A stretch of 64,000 nucleotides of DNA from Fluviicola sp. (GCF_029266855.1 NZ_JAQSWB010000003.1:248001-312000); one strand, 5' to 3'. Positions 16,106 through 26,020 are shown, counted from the stretch's first letter. Numbers and translations are program-made. Notes: generated from the letters alone by a model not told the origin.

Positions 16106-17896
16106 TTAGTTCTTAACAACCATTTTCTTAGTAACTGTTCCTTTTTCAGTAGCAACATTCACAGTGTAAACTCCTGCAGAGAAGTTAGCTGTAGAGAATG
16201 ATACTTTAGAAGTGCCTTCAGTTGCGTTTGTAGTGTAAACTACTTTACCTGCTACGTCAAGAACAGTGATTGAAGAAGCAATAGCTCCGTTCACTTCAAT
16301 TGTAGCTTCACCCACAACCGGGTTAGGATATACGTTTACATCAACGTTTGCTGCATTTTCAGAAACAGATAAGTTAGTACTGAAGTTCATACGAACCATT
16401 GGAGTGGAAGTAGAGTAGTACCAAGTACCTGTGTTCTCATTTCCGTCCAAATAGAATGTCGTTTGTGCCTCAGAAATACCTGAAGTTCCAACAACGAAAT
16501 CATCTGAAACACCACCGTCTCCGTATGAACCAACAACCAATAGGTACGAATTACCCGCAGTTAAGCCGAATGAAGAAGTTAATGGAAGTGTAATCATTGT
16601 TCCTAGTTCTCCTGAAGTAACTGTATGCAATGCTGTAGGCTGACCGTAAACAAAGTCACCTGTTCCTGCATCAATTGTATACAACAAACCGTAGATTTGG
16701 CAACCAACTGTTGAAGTTGAAGCAACAAATACGTCAACACCTGTTAAAGTTGCATTTGAAGTAACATCAAAAATGTTCCCCATTTCGTAACCTTCACCTT
16801 CGTTGTAAGATCCTGCCTGAAGAACTTGTGCATCACGTGCGTAAGTTGTTTGAGTTGTAGCGAATGCCAATGCCGGAGCTACGTTGTCAGCTGGGTTAGC
16901 ATCTGTTTGACCTGAAGTTGTTCCGCCTGTAACAGTGAAATTTGCAACAGAAGCAGCTGGTGTAAATGTAGCTGCAATGTCAAACGTATCGCTTTGGTTC
17001 GGAGCAAGAATTCCTTGTGGGCTTGTTCCAGTATATCCTGCAGAAGCAATTCCAGCAGTGAATGTTACGTCAGATTGAGACATAGCACCTTTGTTTTCAA
17101 CAAGTCCTGCAAAGTGAATCGGGTTGATTTGAGCAATTGGAGTTTGGTAGTACGGTAAACGTGGTCCCCAAGTTCCTTCAACACCCCAGTAATATCCTGT
17201 AGCTGCCAAGTCATAGTTGTCAGTCTCTACTAACTGTACGTCATCAACTGCCCAGAACCAGTCATAAGCACCAACATAACGGAAACCAACTTTTACATTC
17301 GCCTGGTTAGCTGCAACTGAAGAAATATTCACCTGAGCCAAAGAAGGGTTTGCAGAGTTTGTGTTAACCGCCATACCTGTATTTACCTGGAAATCTGTCC
17401 ATGTTGTTCCACCGTCGTTCGATACAACTACAAAGTATAACTCCTGGTAATGACGTGTAGATTGTTGGAAAATGATAGAAACATTTGCTTTTCCACTACA
17501 GTCAATTGCTGATGCTGTTACGATTCTGGCATTTTGAGTCTGACCGCTTCCTGCTGCATCCGAGTTAATCAAAGCATAACCTGTTGCTGCTGTTGTATGT
17601 CCTGCCGGAGTCAAAGCTGCAACCGGAATAGCATTCACGTTCGTTGTGATAGTCCAGTCACCCGCTGTGTGAGCTGGTGATCCTGCACCTCCTGCATTTG
17701 AAATAACCCAGTCAGATGCAACTGTAAAGTTGTTCTGCCAAAATGGAACTGCCTTCTCAAGGTTGTGATTAACCTTAGCAGGAACTTCTCCGATGTTTTG
17801 GATTTTCTGCGCACTACGCAAATTTTTGTTCATTAGCTGAGCCGAAGCTGAACCAGCGATTACAAATACAAATAAGCCTAAGTATATTTTTCTCAT
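16106..17896 (-). CDS. Secreted T9SS-sorted protein, choice-of-anchor/jellyroll type
   Basis: The 596-residue protein has a signal peptide (MRKIYLGLFVFVIAGSASAQ), beta-rich extracellular regions and a type A T9SS sorting domain at about 515-596 (VNVYPNPVVGEATIEVNG ... FSAGVYTVNVATEKGTVTKK). The region at 115-225 (CSGKANVSIIFQQSTRHYQE ... WFWAVDDVQLVE) resembles an MAM/jellyroll-like carbohydrate-binding fold. No catalytic motif is visible. Codon use is even and rich in GTT/GCA/ACA, and the strong terminator suggests high expression, so it may be an abundant surface or gliding-related protein; that is inference. Confidence 0.82.
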   Translation of the reverse strand: MRKIYLGLFVFVIAGSASAQLMNKNLRSAQKIQNIGEVPAKVNHNLEKAVPFWQNNFTVASDWVISNAGGAGSPAHTAGDWTITTNVNAIPVAALTPAGHTTAATGYALINSDAAGSGQTQNARIVTASAIDCSGKANVSIIFQQSTRHYQELYFVVVSNDGGTTWTDFQVNTGMAVNTNSANPSLAQVNISSVAANQANVKVGFRYVGAYDWFWAVDDVQLVETDNYDLAATGYYWGVEGTWGPRLPYYQTPIAQINPIHFAGLVENKGAMSQSDVTFTAGIASAGYTGTSPQGILAPNQSDTFDIAATFTPAASVANFTVTGGTTSGQTDANPADNVAPALAFATTQTTYARDAQVLQAGSYNEGEGYEMGNIFDVTSNATLTGVDVFVASTSTVGCQIYGLLYTIDAGTGDFVYGQPTALHTVTSGELGTMITLPLTSSFGLTAGNSYLLVVGSYGDGGVSDDFVVGTSGISEAQTTFYLDGNENTGTWYYSTSTPMVRMNFSTNLSVSENAANVDVNVYPNPVVGEATIEVNGAIASSITVLDVAGKVVYTTNATEGTSKVSFSTANFSAGVYTVNVATEKGTVTKKMVVKN

Positions 17897-18103
17897 AGTT
17901 TTTTTATTTGATGTAAAAATAGGGATTCAATTATTAAATAAAAAATTTTTATGACTCATAAGCGGTAAAATCACTGGATAATAGGTTTTTATAAGGGATA
18001 TTCACCTGCTTTTTTAGGGGTTACATAGTTTGGGGGTAGAATGTTAATGCATAATTGAACAGACTATTCTCAAACGAAAAATCAAAAAATCCTCAGTTAA
18101 GTT

Positions 18104-18730
18104 CTAAAACCTTGATTTAATCCCTTTCATAATTCGGTTCAATTTATTTTGATGCTTTCTTGTGAATTCCCGTTCAAGTGATACCGTATGAAATTGATAT
18201 TCTGAATAATTATATATTCTTTTCCTTGTATTTGGATTATAATAGGATCCTTGCTTCCATGCATCTTCTCTTTTTAATGGCAGCTTACATTTGTATCTAT
18301 AACCGGCAATTTCTGCATAATGGGGACGGGTAAGAAATACCCTGCGTTGCTTGTTGATGTAAACGGTGTCGATCTCTATTCTTTGTGATAATTTCTTATC
18401 TAGTTCATTCCAAACAATTGTATCCATTGAAATGCGTATAACACTTATCGTTCCCTGTATAAAATGTATTTCCGACGAAAGGTTTGGCTTTTTATAAAAA
18501 TAGCTTGAATGGTTTTTTATTCTGTTTTCGTATACTTGATGTCCTTTCTCACCGAATAAATCAACATACTCCTTTTCTTCAATAATTTCTTTTTTGAATC
18601 CAAAATTGATAAGACTTTCTTCTGAAACATTTTCGGGGATATCAAATAGACTTTTTACTGTTATCACCTCTTTTTTATCAGAGCAACTGGATAAAAAAAC
18701 AAGAAGGATGCAACTGATAAATAATTTCAT
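18104..18730 (-). CDS. Lipoprotein of unknown function
   Basis: I do not recognise this 208-residue protein. Its start (ATG at 18730) gives a lipoprotein signal with lipobox LSSC (MKLFISCILLVFLSSCSDKK); a longer frame to 18880 has no hydrophobic leader in the right place and is rejected. The mature part is charged and contains mixed alpha/beta regions (ENVSEESLINFGFKKEIIEE; FIQGTISVIRISMDTIVWNE) and a basic C-terminus (RKHQNKLNRIMKGIKSRF). It stands alone between the T9SS gene and the tRNA pair. Base composition is AT-rich compared with its neighbours. Confidence 0.65.
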   Translation of the reverse strand: MKLFISCILLVFLSSCSDKKEVITVKSLFDIPENVSEESLINFGFKKEIIEEKEYVDLFGEKGHQVYENRIKNHSSYFYKKPNLSSEIHFIQGTISVIRISMDTIVWNELDKKLSQRIEIDTVYINKQRRVFLTRPHYAEIAGYRYKCKLPLKREDAWKQGSYYNPNTRKRIYNYSEYQFHTVSLEREFTRKHQNKLNRIMKGIKSRF

Positions 18731-18898
18731 ATTGATAGATTTCTTTTCATATATAAGATATACAAATATATCAGGATAGAATTGATCTTTCATTGCTTTA
18801 TATGCTGTAGCATAAAATGAAAAATCCCGCAGATGTAAACACCAACGGGACTTAACTTTCCTGTGAAAGGTGGAAGCCAATTCACAAGCTTTTTAGAA

Positions 18899-18926
18899 TA
18901 AAAAAAGGAAGACCAAAGTCTTCCTT
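18899..18926 (-). terminator. Terminator of the tRNA transcript
   Basis: AAGGAAGAC and GTCTTCCTT (18905-18913 and 18918-18926) form a 9-bp stem with a 4-base loop, followed on the minus strand by a run of T. It lies just after tRNA-Leu. A second weaker hairpin with TCCCG/CGGGA arms lies at 18826-18856. Confidence 0.85.
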
Positions 18927-18937
18927 CAATTCTCTTG

Positions 18938-19021
18938 TACTCGGAGCGGGACTTGAACCCGCACGCCCATACAGGCACAGGATTTTAAGTCCGGCGTGTC
19001 TACCAATTCCACCATCCGAGC
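18938..19021 (-). tRNA. tRNA-Leu, anticodon TAA
   Basis: The minus strand folds as a class II tRNA: acceptor GCTCGGA pairs with TCCGAGT (one G-U pair), the D-arm reads TGGTGGAATTGGTAGACACG, the anticodon arm is GGACTTAAAATCC with anticodon TAA, a long variable arm follows, and the T-arm is GCGGGTTCAAGTCCCGC. CCA is not encoded. Confidence 0.95.
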
Positions 19022-19069
19022 GGACTTTAAAGAATAAAGGCCATTTCAAAAATGACCTTTATTTCTTTG

Positions 19070-19142
19070 AGCGGGAGACGAGATTCGAACTCGCGACCCC
19101 AACCTTGGCAAGGTTGTGCTCTACCAACTGAGCTACTCTCGC
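19070..19142 (-). tRNA. tRNA-Gly, anticodon GCC
   Basis: The minus strand reads GCGAGAGTAGCTCAGTTGG at the 5' end, the anticodon arm AACCTTGCCAAGGTT with GCC, and the T-arm GCGAGTTCGAATCTCGT. The acceptor GCGAGAG pairs with CTCCCGC with one A-C mismatch at pair 4:69. It is co-transcribed with tRNA-Leu; the 48-bp spacer contains an imperfect hairpin (AAAGGYCATTT arms). CCA is not encoded. Confidence 0.93.
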
Positions 19143-19275
19143 GTATTTTATATTACCGTTCCTCTTTTGGAATCGGGTTGCAAATCTAATAATTCCTTTG
19201 TTCAATTTGCAAGGTTTGACCGACTTTTTTTTAATTTTTTTTAATTTCAGTAATGAATTCGGAAAAAAGTAAGGA

Positions 19276-21900
19276 TTACCCTCCCGTTAACTTCTTGATT
19301 TCGTTTAATTTCATCAGTGCCTCCACCGGGGTCAGCGTGTTGATGTCTATCGAAATTAATTGGTCGTGTATTTGTTCCAAGACCGGGTCGTTCAACTGGA
19401 AGAAACTCAATTGCATATCTTTCGACTGACCGGCCTGTACTACTACTTCTTTGAGTGTTTGCACCTCGCTTGACCGGTTATTCAGTTCCAGCTGCTCCAG
19501 CATGAGTTCTGCCCGTTGGATCACTTTATTTGGCATACCGGCCAACTTGGCTACGTGGATACCGAAGCTGTGTTCGCTTCCGCCTTCCACCAGTTTCCGC
19601 AAAAAGATTATCTTTTGTCCAACTTCTTTTACGCTCACATTGTAGTTGTGAATGCGTGGGAATTGATGGGCCATCTCGTTCAATTCGTGGTAATGTGTCG
19701 CGAAAAGTGTTTTTCCTTTGGCTTGCGGGAATTCGTGAATGTATTCCGCGATCGCCCAGGCAATCGAAATTCCGTCATAAGTACTTGTTCCGCGGCCGAT
19801 CTCATCCAGCAGGATCAGGCTGCGATCCGACAGGTTGTTCAGGATGCTGGAAGTTTCGTTCATTTCCACCATGAAGGTTGATTCACCGGAAGAAATATTA
19901 TCCGACGCACCGACGCGCGTAAATACTTTGTCTACTATTCCCAGGATTGCAGCATCAGCCGGGATAAAACTTCCCATTTGAGCCATCAGCACAATCAAAG
20001 CGGTTTGACGCAGTAAGGCACTTTTACCCGACATATTTGGCCCCGTGATCATAATGATCTGCTGTTCGTCCTTATCCAGGTAAACATCGTTGGGAACGTA
20101 TTCTTCCCCGGGTTTTAACTGGCCTTCAATAACAGGGTGTCTCCCGTTTTTGATATCGATCACATAACTGTCGTTGACCGTTGGTTTTGAATAGTTTTTT
20201 CTGATAGCAAGGTCTGCAAAGCCGGTAAGGCAGTCAAGCTGTGCGATGAGGTATGCATTTCGCTGGATCGGACCAACATAAGAACCCAATTTTTGAATCA
20301 GTTCGAAGTACAATTTAGCCTCAATAGCAGAAATTTTATCTTCTGCACCCAGGATCTTGGTTTCGTATTCCTTTAATTCGGGTGTAATATATCGTTCGGC
20401 ACTTACCAGGGTCTGTTTGCGGATCCATTCTTCCGGAACTTTGTCTTTATGTGTATTTCGCACTTCCAGGTAATACCCGAACACATTATTGAATGCAATT
20501 TTTAAACTTGGAATCCCCGTTTTCTCGGATTCCCGTTCCTGCATGGCTTCCAGGTAGTCTTTTCCGCTTTCTGAAATGGCGCGCAGTTCGTCCAGTTCAG
20601 CATGAACACCGTCCGCAATGACAGGCCCTTTCCCCAGCATAACTGCAGGATCTTTAAGCAGGAATTTTTCAACCAGCTGGATAAACTCCTCGCAAGGTTC
20701 AATGTGTTTTGAAAGCTGGTTCAGTAAATCGCTTTCACTATGCGAACAGGCATCTTTCAGCGGAGTCATGTGTTCCAGGATGCGCGAAAGAACCCGCAGT
20801 TCTTTGGGATGAATTCTCCCGACTGCAACTTTGGAGATCAAGCGTTCCATATCGCCGATCTCACTCAGTTCGTGTTCGATTTCCGAGCGCAGTGCATTCT
20901 TTTGTACCAGGTCTGCAACGGCATTGATCCGCAGACTGATCTGCTCGGGATGTTTTAAAGGCATCACGATCCAGCGTTTCAGTAAGCGGTCACCCATTGG
21001 GGTCTTTGTTCCGTTAATTACATCGAACAAGGTTTTCCCGCCTTCATTTAAAGGATTGATCAATTCCAGGTTGCGGATGGTAAAACGGTCCAACCAGACA
21101 TATTTTTCTTCTTCGATGCGCTGGATTTGAGTAATGTGACCCAGTTTATCGTGCTGTGTCTCTCCCAGGTAATGCAAAATTGCACCGGCAGCAACAATTC
21201 CGTATTCCAGGTCATCGATCCCAAATCCTTTCATAGAGTTGGTCTGGAAATGACTGGTCAGCCGTTCTTTTCCGAAATCAGCTGTAAATACCCAGTCTTC
21301 CAGTCGGAAAGTATAGTATTTGGTTCCGAACAGTTCCTGGAAAAGCTGGTGTTTATTTTTTTGATAGATGATCTCACTCGGCTCAAAACCCTGGATCAGT
21401 TTATTGATGTATTCGGTATTTCCCTGTGCTGTGAAAAATTCACCTGTTGAGACATCCAGGAATGAAATCCCGTGAGTCTCTTTTCCGAAATGGATTGCTC
21501 CCAAAAAGTTGTTATGATGACCGTCCAGGATCTTATCACTGAAAGCAATTCCTGGAGTTACCAGTTCGGTTACCCCGCGCTTCACAATTGTTTTGGTCAT
21601 TTTAGGGTCTTCCAGCTGATCGCAGATTGCTACCCGGTGTCCGGCACGAACCAGTTTGGGAAGATAAGATTCCAGTGAATGATGGGGAAATCCTGCCAAT
21701 TCAATTTCAGAAGGAGATCCGGCACCGCGTTTGGTTAAAACAATTCCCAGTGTTTTTGATGCGGTTATGGCATCTTCACCGAATGTCTCGTAAAAATCTC
21801 CGACGCGAAAAAGCAATAAAGCCTGGGGGTGTTTGGCTTTAATCTGGTTGTATTGCTTCATTAAAGGCGTTTCCGCTGGATCTTTTTCTTTTTTCGACAC
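19276..21900 (-). CDS. mutS: DNA mismatch repair protein MutS
   Basis: MutS recognises mismatches and recruits MutL. The 874-residue protein has the N-terminal mismatch-binding domain with the Phe-x-Glu motif ([16 protein letters not shown]), connector and lever domains, and the ABC-type ATPase with Walker [10 protein letters not shown], Walker [17 protein letters not shown] and the HYHELNE switch region. The C-terminus ends [18 protein letters not shown], the dimer/tetramer tail. Full length for MutS1. It is in front of the tRNAs on the same strand, but there is a 130-bp gap and no sign of joint transcription. Confidence 0.97.
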   Translation of the reverse strand: MSKKEKDPAETPLMKQYNQIKAKHPQALLLFRVGDFYETFGEDAITASKTLGIVLTKRGAGSPSEIELAGFPHHSLESYLPKLVRAGHRVAICDQLEDPKMTKTIVKRGVTELVTPGIAFSDKILDGHHNNFLGAIHFGKETHGISFLDVSTGEFFTAQGNTEYINKLIQGFEPSEIIYQKNKHQLFQELFGTKYYTFRLEDWVFTADFGKERLTSHFQTNSMKGFGIDDLEYGIVAAGAILHYLGETQHDKLGHITQIQRIEEEKYVWLDRFTIRNLELINPLNEGGKTLFDVINGTKTPMGDRLLKRWIVMPLKHPEQISLRINAVADLVQKNALRSEIEHELSEIGDMERLISKVAVGRIHPKELRVLSRILEHMTPLKDACSHSESDLLNQLSKHIEPCEEFIQLVEKFLLKDPAVMLGKGPVIADGVHAELDELRAISESGKDYLEAMQERESEKTGIPSLKIAFNNVFGYYLEVRNTHKDKVPEEWIRKQTLVSAERYITPELKEYETKILGAEDKISAIEAKLYFELIQKLGSYVGPIQRNAYLIAQLDCLTGFADLAIRKNYSKPTVNDSYVIDIKNGRHPVIEGQLKPGEEYVPNDVYLDKDEQQIIMITGPNMSGKSALLRQTALIVLMAQMGSFIPADAAILGIVDKVFTRVGASDNISSGESTFMVEMNETSSILNNLSDRSLILLDEIGRGTSTYDGISIAWAIAEYIHEFPQAKGKTLFATHYHELNEMAHQFPRIHNYNVSVKEVGQKIIFLRKLVEGGSEHSFGIHVAKLAGMPNKVIQRAELMLEQLELNNRSSEVQTLKEVVVQAGQSKDMQLSFFQLNDPVLEQIHDQLISIDINTLTPVEALMKLNEIKKLTGG

Positions 21901-22047
21901 GTGAATAAGTTTCGTTCAGGCCAAAAATACGAAGCGAACTTTGAGTTTGGAGAATTTTACCCGTACGAGTTTTCAACATAACTGTTCATTTGGCACATTG
22001 TTTCCTGATCCTATGCCTCGGAATAGATCAGTTGATAATTGGTTGCA

Positions 22048-22602
22048 TCATAATTTAACAAATCGCTGGAATTGCCTCGTTCCGTCTTTATCGAGTATCA
22101 AAATGTAATTTCCTCCTTCGAGCTTTGAAACATCTATCAGTGTATTCGGTGAAGCGGAAAAGGTCAGAACGCAGGAACCGGCAGTTGAATAGATTTCTAG
22201 ACGGTCATAATTTACCTCGCTTAATTGGAGATAGTCATTCACAGGGTTGATTTGAAGCAATTCATTATTTTCAAGGCTTGTTTCGGAAATGCCTCCTGGC
22301 CAGCAATTGATAATCACAATCACATATTTGGCTGAATCATCCGAACAGCCTAAGTCCGATACGATGTACCTGTAAGTGTACTGTCCGGGAAAGATTAACG
22401 ATGTGGTAGTGGATGACATGGTATCACCTGCCGGATCAATGAATATCCCGTTAAGGTCCGCGTCGGATGAGCGAAGATTTGCGAGGTCAAAAACCTCTTG
22501 TTTGCAATAGCTGGTTGTGCTGTCACGTCCTGCTATCGGGCATTGAGCGAAAATAGTTCCAGAAAGAACCAGGAAAAACAAAATGATTAAGGTTGTTTTC
22601 AT
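22048..22602 (-). CDS. Short T9SS-sorted secreted protein
   Basis: The 184-residue protein has a signal peptide (MKTTLIILFFLVLSGTIFAQ), a small Cys-containing domain of about 85 residues resembling the Ig-like/gliding-motility repeats often found in T9SS cargo (CPIAGRDSTTSYCKQEVFDL, then FPGQYTYRYIVSDLGCSDDS), and a compressed type A sorting tail (LLQINPVNDYLQLSEV ... GGNYILILDKDGTRQFQRF). With only one domain before the tail it is unusually short for a T9SS cargo. Function unknown. Confidence 0.75.
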   Translation of the reverse strand: MKTTLIILFFLVLSGTIFAQCPIAGRDSTTSYCKQEVFDLANLRSSDADLNGIFIDPAGDTMSSTTTSLIFPGQYTYRYIVSDLGCSDDSAKYVIVIINCWPGGISETSLENNELLQINPVNDYLQLSEVNYDRLEIYSTAGSCVLTFSASPNTLIDVSKLEGGNYILILDKDGTRQFQRFVKL

Positions 22603-22643
22603 AATGTGAAGTATAAGTGATTTTTCTGCTTCACTAAAATAGG

Positions 22644-22651
22644 TATTTTTG
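22644..22651 (+). promoter_or_regulatory. Probable -7 box of the SPOUT methyltransferase (TATTTTTG)
   Basis: TATTTTTG ends 4 bases before the ATG at 22656. If transcription starts at the usual distance from the -7 box, the mRNA begins at or next to the start codon. Confidence 0.55.
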
Positions 22652-22655
22652 TCAG

Positions 22656-23189
22656 ATGAACCGAAAATTAAAATTGTGGGAACTCGATCGCGTAGACGAG
22701 CAAACGTTTAAAGGACAGGAGAAATTCCCCTTGATTATTATTTTAAACGATATCCGCAGCCTGAATAATATCGGTTCATTTTTCCGCACTGCGGATGCCT
22801 TCAATGTTGAAAAAGTTTATCTCTGCGGAATTACCGCTCAGCCACCGCACCGTGAAATTCATAAAACCGCATTGGGTGCCACTGATACGATTAACTGGGA
22901 ATACCGAAAAGACATTGATTCCCTGGTTTCCGAGCTGAAACAGGAAGGAGTTGCGGTTTGCAGTATCGAACAGGCAGAGAAAACGGTGTTGTTGCATGAA
23001 ATTTCCACATTGAATAAGCATAAATTCGCCCTGGTATTTGGAAACGAGGTGGATGGAGTGGATCAGTCCGTAATAGATGCATCCGACTACATTATAGAAA
23101 TCCCGCAATTCGGAACAAAACACAGCCTGAATGTTTCTGTTTGCGCAGGAATCGTTTTATGGGAATTCGCTAAGAGATACATTTCATAA
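22656..23189 (+). CDS. TrmH-family (SPOUT) RNA 2'-O-methyltransferase
   Basis: The 177-residue protein is the bare SpoU/TrmH catalytic domain. The three family motifs are visible: LNDIRSLNNIGSFFRTADAF (motif 1 with the essential Arg), LVFGNEVDGVDQ (motif 2) and IPQFGTKHSLNVSVCAGIVL (motif 3 with Asn and Ser). It lacks the N-terminal substrate-binding domain of RlmB, so the substrate (tRNA or rRNA) is open. A TATTTTTG -7 box at 22644-22651 ends only 4 bases before the ATG, which suggests a leaderless transcript. Confidence 0.92.
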   Translation: MNRKLKLWELDRVDEQTFKGQEKFPLIIILNDIRSLNNIGSFFRTADAFNVEKVYLCGITAQPPHREIHKTALGATDTINWEYRKDIDSLVSELKQEGVAVCSIEQAEKTVLLHEISTLNKHKFALVFGNEVDGVDQSVIDASDYIIEIPQFGTKHSLNVSVCAGIVLWEFAKRYIS

Positions 23190-23277
23190 TTACGAATGCC
23201 GTTTTTTTTAAAAATTCCGGACTCTTTTCATAAATGCAATTAAGCTCCTGGTTTAAATTTCTAATTTATTGAACATG

Positions 23278-23317
23278 GCAATATTGCAATGTTGCAAGAT
23301 TGCAATATGGCAATGTT
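23278..23317. repeat. 8-bp tandem repeat (GCAATATT-type, five units)
   Basis: Units read GCAATATT, GCAATGTT, GCAAGATT, GCAATATG, GCAATGTT in perfect 8-bp register, followed by a degenerate sixth unit. The 297-bp gap between the methyltransferase and glycosyltransferase genes (23190-23486) otherwise holds only AT-rich, repeat-like sequence with no convincing gene or terminator. Confidence 0.8.
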
Positions 23318-23486
23318 GTTATTTTGCCATTTCTTAAGTAAATAAGTCTTCGGCCTCATGTCACCAGTCCTAAAATCCTGATCTCTTTAAGTCTTCAGTC
23401 TAAAGTCTCAAAATCTTAATATCTAATTATTTTTCTCAAAAGTGTAAACCTATCCCTCAAAAAAAAATCTTTTAAGTAATTCGTAA

Positions 23487-25415
23487 TTATTCCACTATAG
23501 GCTCGTACCAGGAATAAGTCAGCGGATTGTCCTTTCTGTAAATCACCCGGAACGATAAAATGTGCAGAGGCTTTTTATCCCGGTTCCAAACATAAGTATT
23601 CAAAGTTGGCTTTTCGAACTTCGTGTGTTTTGAATCGATGAATTTGATCGATTGAACCAAAGTCACCGTGCTGTCTTTCAGGTTGATAGTGTGCTGGGAA
23701 ACCGAACTTGAAGCGTAATGGATGATCGAATCATTGGACTGAACCGCGAGCACCAGTAAAGGATCTTGTGTCAGATCCGAAAGTTTCAGTTTTACCACTA
23801 CATCCAGGAGATCGGAAGGTCGTTTTACGAGTTCTGTCATTGGCTTGGAATAGCCGGGACCCCATTCTTCGTCTTTTTCGAAATGATAGGCGCCATCGTA
23901 GCGTTTTCCGGGATTGTAACCGTTAAAACTGCCTGGGTTTTTGAAAAGATCTGCAAGCGGCTTTTCGCTTGGTTTACCTTTCCCTGCCAATAAGGTTGAG
24001 GCCGAGAAATAGTTTCGCTGCCAGATAATATGTGGATATTTTTGCAAAATGATCGCCCTGAAGGAGGCGGGCATACTGCTTGTTGCCGCCAGGCAAATAG
24101 TTTCTGCCGAGTCGTAATGTTTTTCCAAAAGTGAATCCAGGCTCTTCTCCGTGAATTCCGGAACGGTAATAAACAAGTAGGAATCCGGAATTGTGAGTTC
24201 CCCTTTTTCGGAATAGAACCTGGTTTTAGGCTCGTCTGAAAAAATAATCGTCAGTGTATTGGGGTGATTTTTTCTTGCGTCATTTGCATCCAGGACTAAT
24301 TGTTTGAAAGGGGTTTTGTAAAAAGTGATATAATGTTTTCGCTGGGAAATAAGCACGAAGCAATTCAATAAAACAAGCGCCACTATGAAAACCAGGTTTA
24401 TCTTTTTGGTCTGTTCTTTTGCCCATCCGAACAAAAAAATCAGTAAAAAAGGATAAGCAAAAATCAGAACGGATGTTTGCAATACAGGCGCAACTTTGAT
24501 CGAATAGAAATAACCGATAAAGTATACCGAAAAGAAAAGGATTCCTGAAAACAGGATGGCCTTTGATTTTCGTTTGACCTCCTGGCCTGAAACGCGTGTC
24601 CAGATAATGATGATAAGATAAAGACCAATCAAAACCGAAGAAAACTGGAAAATATAGTGGATGTAATGAGGCAGGAATCCTGAATCAGGTTTTCCCAGCC
24701 AGCCCGACAATCCGCCCATGTTGAGTTGAGCCTTTAAAATGCCGAAATGCGGAGAGTAGAGTACGAGGGCAGTCAGACAAAGCAATAAGTACTTCCACAA
24801 AAAATCTTTGTAAGTATAAGCGATCCCGAACAATCCGATCAATCCTGCAGTGAGCATACTGAAATGGTGGTTGTAAGCACAAAGTGCTGCTGCAATGGGG
24901 AACCAAATGAGGTGTTTTCGGGCGTAGTTCTTAAAGAATACAATTTCTCCCCAGTGATAAGCAAATAGTAAAGTGAAGAAAAATCCGGAAGTGTAAGGTC
25001 GCGCGATTTGGCTGTACATGACAGGGTATTGACTTGTTGCAATAATCGCTGCTACGATCAGTCCTGTTGTTACATTCGACCAGCGTTTCCCGATCTTGTA
25101 AGCGAAATAAACTCCACCAACTCCTGAAAGGATGAAAGGTAATTTTACTACCCATTCTGCAGTTCCGAATAGCTTCGTCCAGTAATAAAGGAAAACTTGC
25201 ACGAATGCAGGATGTCCATCCACTTTCACCCCTTTGACGATCAGCTCACCGAATGAATCAAATCGGGTGCGGAGCAATCCGCTTAATTCATCATGGGTAT
25301 AAGGAATGGAAAACAAATCATAGCATCTGAGTATAAGCGCAAGAAGAAGAATTCCAATAATGATGAAATGTTCTTTTACAAAATTTGAAAACCGCTTTTC
25401 TTCTGCTTTAATCAC
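23487..25415 (-). CDS. GT39/ArnT-like membrane glycosyltransferase
   Basis: The 642-residue protein has about a dozen hydrophobic segments in the first 350 residues and a soluble C-terminal domain. Its first loop carries the dolichyl/undecaprenyl-sugar transferase signature with acidic residues (YDLFSIPYTHDELSGLLR) and, after the next helix, GHPAFVQVFLYYWTKLFG, as in GT39 and ArnT families. Such enzymes move a sugar from a polyprenyl-phosphate carrier to a lipid or protein outside the inner membrane. The acceptor is unknown. The C-terminal beta-rich part (about 490-642) is not shared with ArnT. It stands alone between two short genes; no sugar-synthesis cluster is adjacent. Confidence 0.75.
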   Translation of the reverse strand: MIKAEEKRFSNFVKEHFIIIGILLLALILRCYDLFSIPYTHDELSGLLRTRFDSFGELIVKGVKVDGHPAFVQVFLYYWTKLFGTAEWVVKLPFILSGVGGVYFAYKIGKRWSNVTTGLIVAAIIATSQYPVMYSQIARPYTSGFFFTLLFAYHWGEIVFFKNYARKHLIWFPIAAALCAYNHHFSMLTAGLIGLFGIAYTYKDFLWKYLLLCLTALVLYSPHFGILKAQLNMGGLSGWLGKPDSGFLPHYIHYIFQFSSVLIGLYLIIIIWTRVSGQEVKRKSKAILFSGILFFSVYFIGYFYSIKVAPVLQTSVLIFAYPFLLIFLFGWAKEQTKKINLVFIVALVLLNCFVLISQRKHYITFYKTPFKQLVLDANDARKNHPNTLTIIFSDEPKTRFYSEKGELTIPDSYLFITVPEFTEKSLDSLLEKHYDSAETICLAATSSMPASFRAIILQKYPHIIWQRNYFSASTLLAGKGKPSEKPLADLFKNPGSFNGYNPGKRYDGAYHFEKDEEWGPGYSKPMTELVKRPSDLLDVVVKLKLSDLTQDPLLVLAVQSNDSIIHYASSSVSQHTINLKDSTVTLVQSIKFIDSKHTKFEKPTLNTYVWNRDKKPLHILSFRVIYRKDNPLTYSWYEPIVE

Positions 25416-25443
25416 CTTAATACGCTTTACTTTTATTATTTCC

Positions 25444-25531
25444 GTGGATGCGCAGATGCTGGCTCACTTACCGAATCCGCTGATTCTAAGCAAGACGTCC
25501 GGTAGGCGTCTGTAAAATCTGTGCATCTGTG
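25444..25531. repeat. 88-bp MITE-like inverted-repeat element
   Basis: Imperfect terminal inverted repeats, GTGGATGCGCAGAT at the left and ATCTGTGCATCTGTG at the right, enclose a second short dyad (GACG ... CGTC). It sits in the gap between the glycosyltransferase and the next gene. No coding capacity. Confidence 0.5.
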
Positions 25532-25591
25532 ATAAAACGACCATCTGGTTATTCGGGTGCTTTACTTAGCAAAAATAGCAAAGCTTCCCAA

Positions 25592-26020
25592 TTACTCTTT
25601 GAAAATATCTCTGTTTGAAAGTTCAGCAAGAAGAAAAACATCTAAAGAACCCAATTTGTCAAAAAGATTGATCTGATATTGGCCATTCTCCAGAGCGAAA
25701 ATTTCAAAGTTGATAGTCTTACTTCCCAGACCGCTGGGAGCAAGATAAAAACTGGTTTTTTCTCCCGTTTCGGTTTTCGTTGTGGTATAGTTTTGTACTA
25801 ATCCTTGATAAAAAGTGACTTTGCCACGACTCCGGTAATTGATGACCGCCTCACCATTTTCTATTTGAAGGTAATTGATGTCATTGTCCATCGGGAATTC
25901 CTTCGGACTCTGTTTTCCTTTTACGGAAATAAGGGAATAAATGCGATTTTTGATTTCCTGGTCCTGGGCTTGTGAAAAAAAGCTGAATAGGACGATGGTT
26001 AAGAGTGTAATTGATTTCAT
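25592..26020 (-). CDS. Small secreted protein of unknown function
   Basis: I do not recognise this 142-residue protein. The start at 26020 gives a signal peptide (MKSITLLTIVLFSFFSQAQ) cleaved before Asp-Gln; the longer frame to 26095 places the leader internally and is rejected. The mature part of about 120 residues is beta-rich (YLQIENGEAVINYRSRGKV, INFEIFALENGQYQINLFD). There is no lipobox or T9SS tail, so a periplasmic location is most likely. Divergent from the ferredoxin reductase gene. Confidence 0.65.
   Translation of the reverse strand: MKSITLLTIVLFSFFSQAQDQEIKNRIYSLISVKGKQSPKEFPMDNDINYLQIENGEAVINYRSRGKVTFYQGLVQNYTTTKTETGEKTSFYLAPSGLGSKTINFEIFALENGQYQINLFDKLGSLDVFLLAELSNRDIFKE

Noticed and set aside
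18790-18978. Small frame overlapping tRNA-Leu
   Set aside because: It reads across the tRNA and its terminator; a shadow of RNA genes.
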